This document shows, in pieces, positions 8,155-15,413 of a stretch of DNA of 54,805 nucleotides. Numbering within the stretch: position 1 is the stretch's first letter; every line of letters starts with the position of its first letter. Source of the DNA: an uncultured Mycoplasmatota bacterium (lineage in GTDB: Bacteria; Bacillota_I; Bacilli_A; RF39; UBA660); NCBI GenBank assembly GCA_900544625.1, contig UQVR01000004.1, positions 1-54,805 of the forward strand, read 5' to 3'. The notes under the pieces were generated by a model. The model did no database searches. It was not told the DNA's origin and saw only the letters and a program-made list of their open reading frames with translations. The translations under genes and the position numbers were made by a program.

Positions 8155-8401
8155 ATGTATTTATTTCTACGATTGTTTCTCCAAGATTCCAATTATTTTT
8201 ATAATATTTACTTACATCTTTATTTTTTTTGAGTACTCTATGTACTTCTTCAGTTAAAATATTGGTACTTTTTCCATGGATTATTATTACTTCACTTATA
8301 CCACAAAGTTTATTATCATTAATAAACTCATTAACTAATACTTCAACCATACTAGTTATTTCTCCATGAAGGTCTAATCTAGGAGTTTTGTTGGTTATCA
8401 T
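8153..8401 (-). CDS. Stand-alone Smr-domain protein
   Basis: 82 residues that are essentially one Smr domain, the C-terminal nuclease module of MutS2. The diagnostic LDLHGE (about 9-14) and IIIHGKSTNIL (about 40-50) motifs are present, although the usual HGxGTG is HGKSTN. Free Smr proteins are small DNA or RNA endonucleases; in Bacilli such domains have been linked to cleavage at collided ribosomes. The start overlaps the end of the sugar-kinase gene by 23 bases, suggesting co-transcription. Substrate unknown. Confidence 0.8.
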   Translation of the reverse strand: MITNKTPRLDLHGEITSMVEVLVNEFINDNKLCGISEVIIIHGKSTNILTEEVHRVLKKNKDVSKYYKNNWNLGETIVEINT

Positions 8402-9311
8402 TTATTTGTCCTGTCTTTTTAGCATAATAATCTAATACTTCAGATAAATTAGGTATTGATAATCTTGAACCTATTTTAGTTACAGATAAACCTGCCGCTA
8501 TATTAGCTAGGGTATTTGTCTTTTCCATATCAAAGTTATTAGCTATTCCGTATGTAAATGCTCCATGAAATATATCTCCAGCTCCAGTTGTATCAACTGG
8601 TTGGACCTTTAATCCTGGCATTATTTTTATTTCATTTCCTACTTGATATAAACATCCTTTTTCTTCTAGAGTTATTACAATACTACCGTTCGGATATTTA
8701 TTTTGTAATTTATTATATATAGCCACTAGAGTCGAAGGATTATTATAATCAAATTTCATACCTGTTACAGTTTCTGCAAAGCCCTTACTACATACTATAT
8801 ATTTTATATATTTACATAGTTCAAGTAATTCTGGTGTTACTCTTCCAGCATCAATAATACTTATAGCATTTGGAAATTTACTAATAGCATTTTGACTTGC
8901 ACCATAATCATGACCGTCAGTAAGAATAATATCTGGAGTAAAATCATAACTTAATTTTTTTAATGCTGGATGTTCTGTTGCAACATTAAATACTGTTCTT
9001 GAACCATTATTTTTATTTATTAGGATAAACGATAATGATGTATCTTTTTCATAACTAGTTTCTATATAATCAGTATTAACTTTTATATCTTGAAATTCTT
9101 TCTTGATATTAGTTCCAAAATCATCAGAACCAATAGTACTTGCAATAACTGTATCCATACCCCATTTACCTAGTAGATAGGCTGCATTTGATGCAGGACC
9201 ACCACCAGCACTATATTTTTCATTATATCTATATTTAGTATTTTCAATTGGATATTCATCTACTGGAACAGTTATATCCCAGCTAGAATGACCAATACAT
9301 AATATTTTCAT
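8379..9311 (-). CDS. PfkB-family carbohydrate/nucleoside kinase
   Basis: 310 residues from ATG at 9309-9311. An in-frame ATG upstream at 9357-9359 is less likely because AGAAAGG is placed correctly for the internal start (MKILCIGHSSWD). PfkB landmarks: N-terminal substrate-binding GGGPASNAA (about 36-44) and the ATP-binding/catalytic signature DTTGAGDIFHGAF near residue 240, with the catalytic Asp in GAGD. The family phosphorylates ribose, fructose derivatives, adenosine or similar; the substrate cannot be read here. First gene of an operon with smr. Confidence 0.88.
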   Translation of the reverse strand: MKILCIGHSSWDITVPVDEYPIENTKYRYNEKYSAGGGPASNAAYLLGKWGMDTVIASTIGSDDFGTNIKKEFQDIKVNTDYIETSYEKDTSLSFILINKNNGSRTVFNVATEHPALKKLSYDFTPDIILTDGHDYGASQNAISKFPNAISIIDAGRVTPELLELCKYIKYIVCSKGFAETVTGMKFDYNNPSTLVAIYNKLQNKYPNGSIVITLEEKGCLYQVGNEIKIMPGLKVQPVDTTGAGDIFHGAFTYGIANNFDMEKTNTLANIAAGLSVTKIGSRLSIPNLSEVLDYYAKKTGQINDNQQNS

Positions 9312-9350
9312 AAGCATTTTCCTTTCTTTATGTTGATTACTTGACGCCAA

Positions 9351-9385
9351 CTGCCACAATTGCTCCTACGTCGCAACTTCGGCAG
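9351..9385 (-). other. Hairpin 2 between sugar kinase and surface gene
   Basis: Minus-strand outer stem CTGCC/GGCAG, a 3x3 internal loop, inner stem GTTGC/GCAAT (one G-T), and a 9-base loop GACGTAGGA. There is no T run, so it is not a terminator. The apex resembles that of hairpin 1 (GACGAAGGT), implying common origin or a common binding factor. It lies in a patch that is more GC-rich than the surrounding genome. Confidence 0.5.
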
Positions 9386-9442
9386 CCATTGTTCTGCAAA
9401 AATTTACTGAACCGTTTACTTTCTGCTATATTTTTTCACCCC

Positions 9443-9473
9443 GTTTGCCTAGCACCTTCGTCGCTAGACAAAC
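9443..9473 (-). other. Hairpin 1, just downstream of the putative DGR variable region
   Basis: Minus-strand 11-bp stem (GTTTGTCTAGC with GCTAGGCAAAC, one G-T pair) and 9-base loop GACGAAGGT, 14 bases after the stop of the surface gene. No T run follows, so it is not a terminator. Known DGR target genes carry a stem-loop a short way after the variable region that is needed for efficient retrohoming; position and shape fit that role, though the loop lacks a clean GRNA tetraloop. Confidence 0.55.
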
Positions 9474-9486
9474 AATATGTCCGAAC

Positions 9487-11106
9487 CTAGTTTATCATAA
9501 TCGGGTCGCTCATACTTCCCGACCCCGATACATAGCTTACCGAAGGCTCAAGATTGAAGGACGCCCGCACGCCATAGTTGTAGCCCACGTCGAAGCCGCG
9601 CACGGTACCATCGTCGTACACATAGAACGCACGGTCCGAATCGCCCGCATCACGGGAAATAGTCCAGTCATAATTTCCCATGTACATCCAATTTTGCGAC
9701 CTTATTGTTGAACCATTTACACTTCCATCATAATCATAAAGAGTTTTTGTCCATGCTTCTGGTACTGCTCCAAATCCATAATCACTTGCATACATTAATC
9801 CTATTTTGGCACTATATGTTGTTGCATTATCTGTTGTATTTGTTGTTACTGGATTTACTACCTCATTTTGATATGCTGTTGATGGCACTACATTTCTTAT
9901 ATTTGCATCTGTATTTCCTCCGACTTTCCATGTTGTTATTGCTATTTTATTTGCCCAGGTACTTCCTATGTTATTGATGAAGTTGGTATTCAAATTCGTT
10001 TTATTTAACAAACTTGTACTCCATGTATTTGTTGCACTATTAGTTGCTTTATAATTCCAATAATATTTATTTATTGTTGTTAAACTTCCTTTATAATATG
10101 ATGCGTTTGGTGTATCTGAACCATAATAATCTCCATCTGTTCCTAGTAAATTACTATTCGCATAATCATATTTGATTAGTTTTACTAATTGTTTTCCACT
10201 CACTCCATGATAATTTTCTCCAAATACTCCGATTATTCTATATAAATTATCTGTTGGGCATGGACTTGTTGTTGAACCAAAACATACAAAGTTATTTACA
10301 CTTTCACTGGCTCCAGCATATCTATACGAATTATCACCTGCCCCATTTGCTAACGAGCTTGTATGATGATATAGGGTATCATCATTTCCATCCATTGCTA
10401 TAATACATGAACTTAAGGTTTGACCATTTGAGCAAACATCTGCAACTGTTGGTTTCTTTTCGTTTTTAGTTATATATACATTTACTCCCATTGAGTTACC
10501 AAAGTTAGTTGATTGATCTATTGATAAATTTAAATATGTTATTTTAATTCTCCATGATTGAGTTGTATATGTTGTACTTGAATTAGATGTTATTTCATGG
10601 CTATTAGCTATATTAAAAAGGCCTTTTTTAGTGGTTATATCAAATCCAGATACACCATTAAATGTTCCATAAGTAAGACCTTCAATTGAAGTAATTTCAT
10701 CTCCATTTGGATTGGTTACTGTCAGAATAATTTCTGGTGTTGAACCATCAGAATATGTAAATGTATTTGATTTAATTTGAAAATAAACATAATAGTTAAA
10801 TGTTGCAGTTTTTTTAGTGCTATTGGCTTTTAATAATGCTTTAGCAGTTGTACTAGTAGTATAATTACTACCATTTTCTTTTAATGTTGTGGGTGTTGCA
10901 TTAATTTTTAAAGGATTTCCTAATTCAAATTTAAAATCATCAACAGTATCTGTAGAACCCACCACATTAGTTTGAGCATCATTTATAACTGGAGCTAAGT
11001 AAGCGTATGTAATCCTAGTAACTAAAATAAAAAATAGTCCAATTATTAACACACTTAATATACTTAGAACTTTATTATTTTTAATTTTATTTATAAATTT
11101 CTTCAT
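9487..11106 (-). CDS. Exported surface protein, putative DGR target with variable C-terminus
   Basis: 539 residues. A lysine-rich start and hydrophobic segment (about 14-33) ending TYAYLAP form a signal peptide or anchor like those of TasA/camelysin-type proteins. A beta-rich Thr/Asn domain follows (about 40-215), then a C-terminal domain from SYRYAGA/LYRIIGVF (about 270-300) to the end, homologous to the C-terminus of the pseudopilin at 3774. The last part, WTISRD (481-486) to VRASFNL (513-519), has the layout of C-type-lectin-fold DGR targets: a fixed frame around residues encoded by NNY codons. Upstream (11107-11256) a possible TATATT -10 and a GGGTGATT ribosome-binding site are visible. 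Ligand unknown. Confidence 0.8.
   Translation of the reverse strand: MKKFINKIKNNKVLSILSVLIIGLFFILVTRITYAYLAPVINDAQTNVVGSTDTVDDFKFELGNPLKINATPTTLKENGSNYTTSTTAKALLKANSTKKTATFNYYVYFQIKSNTFTYSDGSTPEIILTVTNPNGDEITSIEGLTYGTFNGVSGFDITTKKGLFNIANSHEITSNSSTTYTTQSWRIKITYLNLSIDQSTNFGNSMGVNVYITKNEKKPTVADVCSNGQTLSSCIIAMDGNDDTLYHHTSSLANGAGDNSYRYAGASESVNNFVCFGSTTSPCPTDNLYRIIGVFGENYHGVSGKQLVKLIKYDYANSNLLGTDGDYYGSDTPNASYYKGSLTTINKYYWNYKATNSATNTWSTSLLNKTNLNTNFINNIGSTWANKIAITTWKVGGNTDANIRNVVPSTAYQNEVVNPVTTNTTDNATTYSAKIGLMYASDYGFGAVPEAWTKTLYDYDGSVNGSTIRSQNWMYMGNYDWTISRDAGDSDRAFYVYDDGTVRGFDVGYNYGVRASFNLEPSVSYVSGSGSMSDPIMIN
9490..9700 (-). other. Putative DGR variable region (VR)
   Basis: By hand count 9541-9660 is about 59% GC while flanks are near 30%. 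In codons 486-514 (9565-9651, coding strand) every codon either ends in C or T, or is an A-free codon ending in G (GCG, TCG, GTG, CGG); no A occurs in a third position. This is what results when AAY codons of a template repeat are randomised at adenines (AAC or AAT to GGC, GAC, TAC, CGC, TTC, GAT, CGT and so on). It sits at the extreme C-terminus and is followed by a stem-loop. No template repeat, reverse transcriptase or Avd gene was found in the window. Confidence 0.65.
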
Positions 11107-11256
11107 AAGTCAATCACCCTACTATTAATAATATACCATAAAATAAATAAAAAGAAAATATTAAATCAATAATTTCTTTTAATAATATTAAATTATTATT
11201 TAAAAAAAGAAGTGCACAGAAGTTGTACAATAAGATTTATAATTACTATAATAGAA

Positions 11257-11427
11257 ATGCTAACTTTCGTTTTTGGATTTTCAATATTATCGTTGATTAT
11301 TACCTTATCTTAATCTTAAGGTCCCAAATTGGGACCACAAAAAAATGCTTATTCGTTTTATGGTGGGATTTTAATTATTGTTTTAGGCATTTATATTTTA
11401 TTATTTCTCTTCAAATTAAATATATAA
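11257..11427 (+). pseudogene. Possible broken small membrane-protein gene
   Basis: One frame reads MLTFVFGFSILSLIITLS, two in-frame TAA codons six bases apart (11311 and 11317), then GPKLGPQKNAYSFYGGILI and a second hydrophobic stretch to a stop at 11425. Both halves look like membrane segments, as if a roughly 56-residue two-helix protein had been interrupted. A perfect palindrome sits at the break. Alternatively the whole region is non-coding. Outside it, 11107-11256 and 11428-11447 hold nothing else I can identify. Confidence 0.3.
11320..11336. repeat. Perfect 8-bp palindrome around one base
   Basis: GGTCCCAA-A-TTGGGACC. There is no T run on either side, so it is not a terminator. It lies exactly where the small reading frame at 11257-11427 is interrupted and could be an operator or the scar of an insertion. 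Confidence 0.6.
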
Positions 11428-11447
11428 TAGTTTAAATATTGCCTCAA

Positions 11448-12095
11448 CTAGTTAACATCACTTTTCTTAATAATATATATTTTTTTATTTTTATAAAAAG
11501 CATAGAATATATCTTTAATAGTTAAATTCTTGTTTTGTAATTGTTCTATTACCCATTCTGGAGTTTTTCTTATATGTTTTACTACTTTATTTTGGAGTTC
11601 TCCATCTAATATCAGAGCTTGAGGAAAGGCACTTTTAGTTTTAAAGAAATTGTATTTGAAAATTGATAACTTTCCATTTGGTTCTAAAAATGCATATTCT
11701 ACCATACTTAAATCTCTGATTTCTTTTTGTCTTAAAGAGATAAGTAAATCATCTAAGGAATATCTTTGTTTAATCATTTCTTTATAGTTTATTTTACCAT
11801 TTACAATAATAAGTGATGGTTTACCATCAAATACAGTTCTAAATCTTCTTGACTTAATAGAGATGAGAGCAAATAATACTTCTAATATAACTAAACATGT
11901 AATGGGTATTACTGTATAAGCAATTGGCTGTTTAAATTCTTCGATACTTATTGCTACTAGTTCTGCAATTAAGATAGATACAATTAAATCTATTACTCCG
12001 AGTTGTCCTATTTCTCTTTTACCCATTATTCGATATGCAATTAGTACAAAAAAATAAAAGAAGATAGTTCTAAATAATACTGTAAATATTTGCAT
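11448..12095 (-). CDS. DUF421 (YetF/YrbG-type) membrane protein
   Basis: 215 residues: three N-terminal membrane segments with MGKREIGQLGVIDLIVSILIAE spanning segments 1-2, then a soluble domain with DGKPSLIIVNGKI, the signature region of DUF421 proteins, and Arg-rich LRQKEIRD. Family members include Bacillus YetF, YkjA and YrbG; their biochemical role is poorly known. In Bacillus yrbG lies beside yrzE and tgt, the same neighbourhood as here, so yrbG is the likely counterpart. Divergent from yrzE with 68 bases between; AGGTGATATT precedes the ATG. Confidence 0.88.
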   Translation of the reverse strand: MQIFTVLFRTIFFYFFVLIAYRIMGKREIGQLGVIDLIVSILIAELVAISIEEFKQPIAYTVIPITCLVILEVLFALISIKSRRFRTVFDGKPSLIIVNGKINYKEMIKQRYSLDDLLISLRQKEIRDLSMVEYAFLEPNGKLSIFKYNFFKTKSAFPQALILDGELQNKVVKHIRKTPEWVIEQLQNKNLTIKDIFYAFYKNKKIYIIKKSDVN

Positions 12096-12163
12096 AATAT
12101 CACCATATATATTATGGGAATAATTTAAATATTTTAATCATAGTATTTATTAGGTGATTTATT

Positions 12164-12523
12164 ATGAAATATTTTATGAAATATTTAGGATATTATGTTA
12201 TATCTTTAATATTATTAATATTTATATGTAGTTTACTTAATTTAGTTGGTGTTAATTCTACGATTACAAATTTGATATTATTTATATTTAATGCAACATT
12301 ATTTTTTGTCTTTGGTTTAAAAAGTGGGAAGAATGCAAATAATAAAGGATTTTTGGAAGGACTTAAAATTGGAGGATTATTCTTACTGGTTTTAATAATA
12401 ATTAGTTTATTTACTAATAAAACTATATTTAGTTTAAGTACATTTATTTATTATTTAGTGTTAATGCTTGCTAGTATTGCTGGTGGTTCAATTGGCATAA
12501 ATAAAAAGGATTCTCAAAAATAA
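12164..12523 (+). CDS. yrzE: YrzE-type (TIGR04086) membrane protein
   Basis: 119 residues, four membrane segments, with the family's mid-protein loop FGLKSGKNANNKGFLEGLKIGG and a Gly-rich last helix (ASIAGGSIGIN). Matches the TIGR04086/YrzE family of small four-helix membrane proteins. Start ATG has AGGTGAT seven bases upstream. The neighbouring DUF421 gene and tgt reproduce the Bacillus tgt-yrbF-yrzE-yrbG block, except that yrbF/yajC is missing. Function unknown. Confidence 0.8.
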   Translation: MKYFMKYLGYYVISLILLIFICSLLNLVGVNSTITNLILFIFNATLFFVFGLKSGKNANNKGFLEGLKIGGLFLLVLIIISLFTNKTIFSLSTFIYYLVLMLASIAGGSIGINKKDSQK

Positions 12524-12531
12524 TTGAGAAT
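12510..12531 (+). terminator. Terminator after yrzE
   Basis: Stem ATTCTCAA/TTGAGAAT with a 6-base loop followed by TTCTTTT; it overlaps the yrzE stop and may act weakly on the convergent gene as well. Confidence 0.65.
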
Positions 12532-12536
12532 TTCTT

Positions 12537-12857
12537 TTAGGTTATGTCTATGAATACATATTCACTATTTGAATATTTAACATATGAATTTTCATTATAA
12601 TATTCTTTAGTAACACTATTTACTTGTTTATCTAAATATTTTAAATCATATAATTCTTTTAGTGTTACATTATTTTTATCTTTACATTTATGTTCATTAA
12701 TGCATTTTCTAGCAGTTTCAATAATATACTTAGTCTCTACGAGAGTAAGTTTTTCATTGTGAGATCTTACTACTTTATATGTCGTAAAACCACATATTAA
12801 ACCCACTACTAAAATAAATGTTATACATATACACCACTTATTAATTTTCTTTTCCAT
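12537..12857 (-). CDS. Small membrane-anchored extracytoplasmic protein
   Basis: About 106 residues from ATG at 12855-12857, chosen over an ATG 15 bases upstream because AAAGAG is better placed. One N-terminal membrane segment (about 9-28) is followed by a soluble part: IETARKCINEHKCKDKNNV, then LKELYDLKYLDKQVNSVTKEYYNENSYV. The last pattern resembles the C-terminal part of small pseudopilins, where a Cys pair and a YL/Y-SYV strand are common, but no prepilin signal is present. It overlaps the end of tgt by 17 bases and is likely co-transcribed. Unrecognised family. Confidence 0.6.
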   Translation of the reverse strand: MEKKINKWCICITFILVVGLICGFTTYKVVRSHNEKLTLVETKYIIETARKCINEHKCKDKNNVTLKELYDLKYLDKQVNSVTKEYYNENSYVKYSNSEYVFIDIT

Positions 12858-13956
12858 AATAATCTCTTTCAAATTTGTCTCTATATTCTTTTAATGTACC
12901 ATTTTTAATATTTTTACGAATATTTTTCATTACTTGATGTAAGAAATAAATATTATGAATAGATAATAATCTTGCTCCGAACGTTTCATTAGCGGTTATT
13001 AAATGTCTTATATATGCTTTAGTATAATTTTGACAAGCATAACAATCACAATCATCTACTGGAGTAAAATCTTCTTTATATTTACTATTTTTAATATTAA
13101 TTTTTCCATGTTTTGTATAGGCATGTCCATGTCTTGCTAATCTAGTTGGGCTTACACAGTCAAAAATATCAATACCTCGCATAGAGTTTTCTATTAAATC
13201 TATTGGGTCTCCGACCCCCATAAGATAACGAAGTTTATTATCTGGTAAGTAAGGTGTTGAATATTCAACCATTTTATACATTGTTGGTTTATCTTCTCCG
13301 ACTGATGTACCTCCGACAGAATAACCATCAAAATCCATTTTAACAAGTTCTTCCGCACAGTGTTTTCTTAAATCTGGATATTCTCCCCCTTGAACAATTC
13401 CAAATAGTAATTGGTCATTATCAAGTTTCACAGATTTACCTCTTTTAGCCCATCTTAGTGTTCTTTCAACACTTTTTTCCATATATTCATGAGTACTTGG
13501 CCATTTAACACATTCATCAAAACTCATCATAATATCACTACCTAGTTTTGTTTGAATTTCAATTGATTTTTCTGGGGTTAAAAATAAATTATCACCATTT
13601 AAATGATTTTTAAACTTAACCCCTTCTTCAGTAATATCTTTTGGTTTAGCTAAAGAAAAAACTTGATATCCTCCGGAATCTGTTAGAATTGGTCCATCAT
13701 AATTCATAAACTTATGAAGTTTACCAGCTTTTTCTACGATGTCTTCGCCAGGTCTAAGCCATAAATGATAGGTATTAGCAAGAATTATACCAGAACCAAT
13801 GCTTTTTAATTCTTCAGGTGATAATGTCTTTACTGTGGCATTTGTTCCAACGGGCATAAACATCGGAGTTTCGTAAGTCTTACCATTGTAAGTAATTTCT
13901 CCAAGTCTAGCCATAGTTTTATCATCTTTATATTTTAAATTAAATTGTAATTTCAT
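12841..13956 (-). CDS. tgt: tRNA-guanine transglycosylase
   Basis: 371 residues, full length for bacterial Tgt, which swaps guanine-34 for preQ1 in tRNAs with GUN anticodons. Catalytic Asp93 is in LTDSGGYQVF and nucleophile Asp266 in IFDCVSPTR. The zinc site is Cys303, Cys305, Cys308 (DCDCYACQ) and His334. QGG (189-191) and the RHGHAYT loop are conserved. Queuosine-synthesis genes (queA, queC-G) are not in the window, so preQ1 may be made elsewhere or salvaged. Followed by a small membrane-anchored gene in the same operon. Confidence 0.98.
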   Translation of the reverse strand: MKLQFNLKYKDDKTMARLGEITYNGKTYETPMFMPVGTNATVKTLSPEELKSIGSGIILANTYHLWLRPGEDIVEKAGKLHKFMNYDGPILTDSGGYQVFSLAKPKDITEEGVKFKNHLNGDNLFLTPEKSIEIQTKLGSDIMMSFDECVKWPSTHEYMEKSVERTLRWAKRGKSVKLDNDQLLFGIVQGGEYPDLRKHCAEELVKMDFDGYSVGGTSVGEDKPTMYKMVEYSTPYLPDNKLRYLMGVGDPIDLIENSMRGIDIFDCVSPTRLARHGHAYTKHGKINIKNSKYKEDFTPVDDCDCYACQNYTKAYIRHLITANETFGARLLSIHNIYFLHQVMKNIRKNIKNGTLKEYRDKFERDYYGKEN

Positions 13957-14016
13957 AATTTTCCTTCCTCGCTACATATATTTTATCAGAAAAAATCATA
14001 AAATAAAATACAAATA

Positions 14017-14045
14017 TAGACAAAAAATATAATTTATCGTAAAAT
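14017..14045 (+). promoter_or_regulatory. Candidate SigA promoter for the 14063 gene
   Basis: TAGACA (14017-14022), 17-base spacer, TAAAAT (14040-14045), ending 17 bases before the start codon. Confidence 0.5.
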
Positions 14046-14062
14046 GATAGCAAGGTGATTAT

Positions 14063-14455
14063 ATGGCTAAGAATGATGCATTGATATTTCTTATTTTTCT
14101 TTCAATCGCAGGTATTTCTTTTTATAAATGGATTTTAATTCATATAAAAATAAAAAACATGGAACTAATTAAATGTAAGTGTACCGATATTATAACAAGA
14201 ACTACATATCATAAAAACATCTATGTATATTATTATGTATATAAATATATGAATGAAGAATATAAAACAAGTGATAGATTGAAATACAAATTTTTCTTAT
14301 GGAATCCTAGAATTAAAGATGAGTTTGATATGTATATATATCCAAAGAATCCAAATATTACTATTAGTCCATGGAATACTTATTTATATAAATTATATTT
14401 TATAATAATGGGTATAGCCATTATATTTCCGTTTATTATATATCTTATTAAATAA
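14063..14455 (+). CDS. DUF3592-like membrane protein
   Basis: 130 residues: a membrane segment at each end (about 8-27 and 106-128) with a soluble beta-rich middle (IKCKCTDIITRTTYHKN, then YKTSDRLKYKF). The two-helix, middle beta-sandwich layout resembles DUF3592 proteins, which have no assigned biochemical activity. AAGGTGATTAT is a good ribosome-binding site. It stands alone between tgt and the CmpB-like gene. Confidence 0.6.
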   Translation: MAKNDALIFLIFLSIAGISFYKWILIHIKIKNMELIKCKCTDIITRTTYHKNIYVYYYVYKYMNEEYKTSDRLKYKFFLWNPRIKDEFDMYIYPKNPNITISPWNTYLYKLYFIIMGIAIIFPFIIYLIK

Positions 14456-14510
14456 TCAAAATCTTGGTTATTTTCTTTTTGTTTACTCCATAATAATATT
14501 AGGTGATTTT

Positions 14511-15152
14511 ATGGAAATAATAGATAAATTAATGTATCATGCTATATTATTATTTGTAATTGGTGGATTGTTTGGTTACTTCTTTGAAACTTTACAACAA
14601 TTATTTAAAACCGGTAAAATAATAAACAGACAAGGATTATGGTTTAGTGTATTTAAACCAATTTATGGAATTGGACTTATTTTACTTACTATTTTATTAT
14701 TTAAATTAAAAGATAAAAATATCTTTATAATATTTATTGCTGGAGTTTTAATTGGAGCAGCATTTGAATATATTGCCTCGCTTTTTCAAGAATATGTATT
14801 TCATACTAAATCGTGGGATTATAGTAAAATGAATGCTAATTTAGATGGCAGAATAAATCTTTTATATTCTTTTGTCTGGGGTATTCTTTCCCTAGCCTGG
14901 GTTAAATTAGGAATTCCCTTATATAATAAATTATTTAATTTTGTTTATGGCAATATATATTCCAAAACTTTTTGTATAATTATTTTGGCATTCTTAGTAT
15001 TCGATATTACATTTACTTGTATAGTTACGAAAAGATATTCAGATAGAAAAAGAGGGATTGATGCAACATCAAATTTAGATAAATATTTGGATAAATACTA
15101 TAAAAATAGTGTTTTTGAGAAAAAATTTCCTAATATGAAGATAAAAACATAA
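14511..15152 (+). CDS. CmpB-family putative ABC-transporter permease
   Basis: 213 residues, about six membrane segments. Family landmarks: GGLFGYFFETLQQL in helix 1, the FKPIYGIGLI loop, AAFEYIASLFQEYVF, then WDYSKMNANLDGRINL and WGIL. These match PF06541 ('putative ABC transporter permease', CmpB). No ATPase or solute-binding gene is adjacent, and biochemical proof for transport is weak for this family, so the name should be read as a family label. Start has AGGTGAT upstream. Confidence 0.82.
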   Translation: MEIIDKLMYHAILLFVIGGLFGYFFETLQQLFKTGKIINRQGLWFSVFKPIYGIGLILLTILLFKLKDKNIFIIFIAGVLIGAAFEYIASLFQEYVFHTKSWDYSKMNANLDGRINLLYSFVWGILSLAWVKLGIPLYNKLFNFVYGNIYSKTFCIIILAFLVFDITFTCIVTKRYSDRKRGIDATSNLDKYLDKYYKNSVFEKKFPNMKIKT

Positions 15153-15159
15153 GTAATAT

Positions 15160-15188
15160 TTGACAAACATAAAATATATTGTTAAAAT
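15160..15188 (+). promoter_or_regulatory. SigA promoter of rpmB
   Basis: TTGACA (15160-15165), 17-base spacer, TAAAAT (15183-15188), 30 bases before the ATG of rpmB. Confidence 0.85.
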
Positions 15189-15218
15189 TAATAGGTAAAC
15201 GAAAAAGGAGTGAGAAAA

Positions 15219-15389
15219 ATGGCTACAAAAGTAACTACTAAAAAACCTTTAACTGGTAATAGAAGATCACATGCTTTAAATGCAACTAAAATGAAACAAA
15301 AACCAAATTTACAAAAAAAGACAATTAATGGAGAACAAGTAATTATTAGTGCTAGAGAAGCTAGAACTTTAAATAAAAAAGCTGCATAA
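15219..15389 (+). CDS. rpmB: Ribosomal protein L28
   Basis: 56 residues, basic, beginning MATKVTTKKPLTGNRRSHA and ending SAREARTLNKKAA. The TGNRRSHALN stretch, followed by a basic beta segment and the final REART helix, identifies bacterial L28, a component of the 50S subunit. It is in the usual size range (about 60). AAGGAGTGAG precedes the ATG. It is a single-gene unit with its own consensus promoter and a terminator formed partly from its last codons. Confidence 0.9.
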   Translation: MATKVTTKKPLTGNRRSHALNATKMKQKPNLQKKTINGEQVIISAREARTLNKKAA

Positions 15390-15413
15390 TTAATTAAATT
15401 GTGCAGCTTTTTT
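15381..15413 (+). terminator. Terminator after rpmB
   Basis: Stem GCTGCA/TGCAGC (15381-15386, 15402-15407) with a 15-base AT-rich loop and six T (15408-15413). The left arm encodes the final Ala codons of L28. Confidence 0.8.

Noticed and set aside
9443..9473. Hairpin 1 as a transcription terminator or an integron attC site
   Set aside because: No T run follows on either strand, and the ends lack the RYYYAAC/GTTRRRY core. No integrase gene is present.
9445..9977. Two long plus-strand open frames opposite the surface gene (9445-9711 and 9705-9977)
   Set aside because: The first is opened by the unusually GC-rich variable region lying antisense to a real gene; the second is compositionally odd (His/Leu-rich) and has no ribosome-binding site.
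11223..11435. 70-residue plus-strand frame
   Set aside because: TTG-type or poor start, no ribosome-binding site, and composition unlike neighbours; the frame described as a broken gene fits hydrophobic pattern better.
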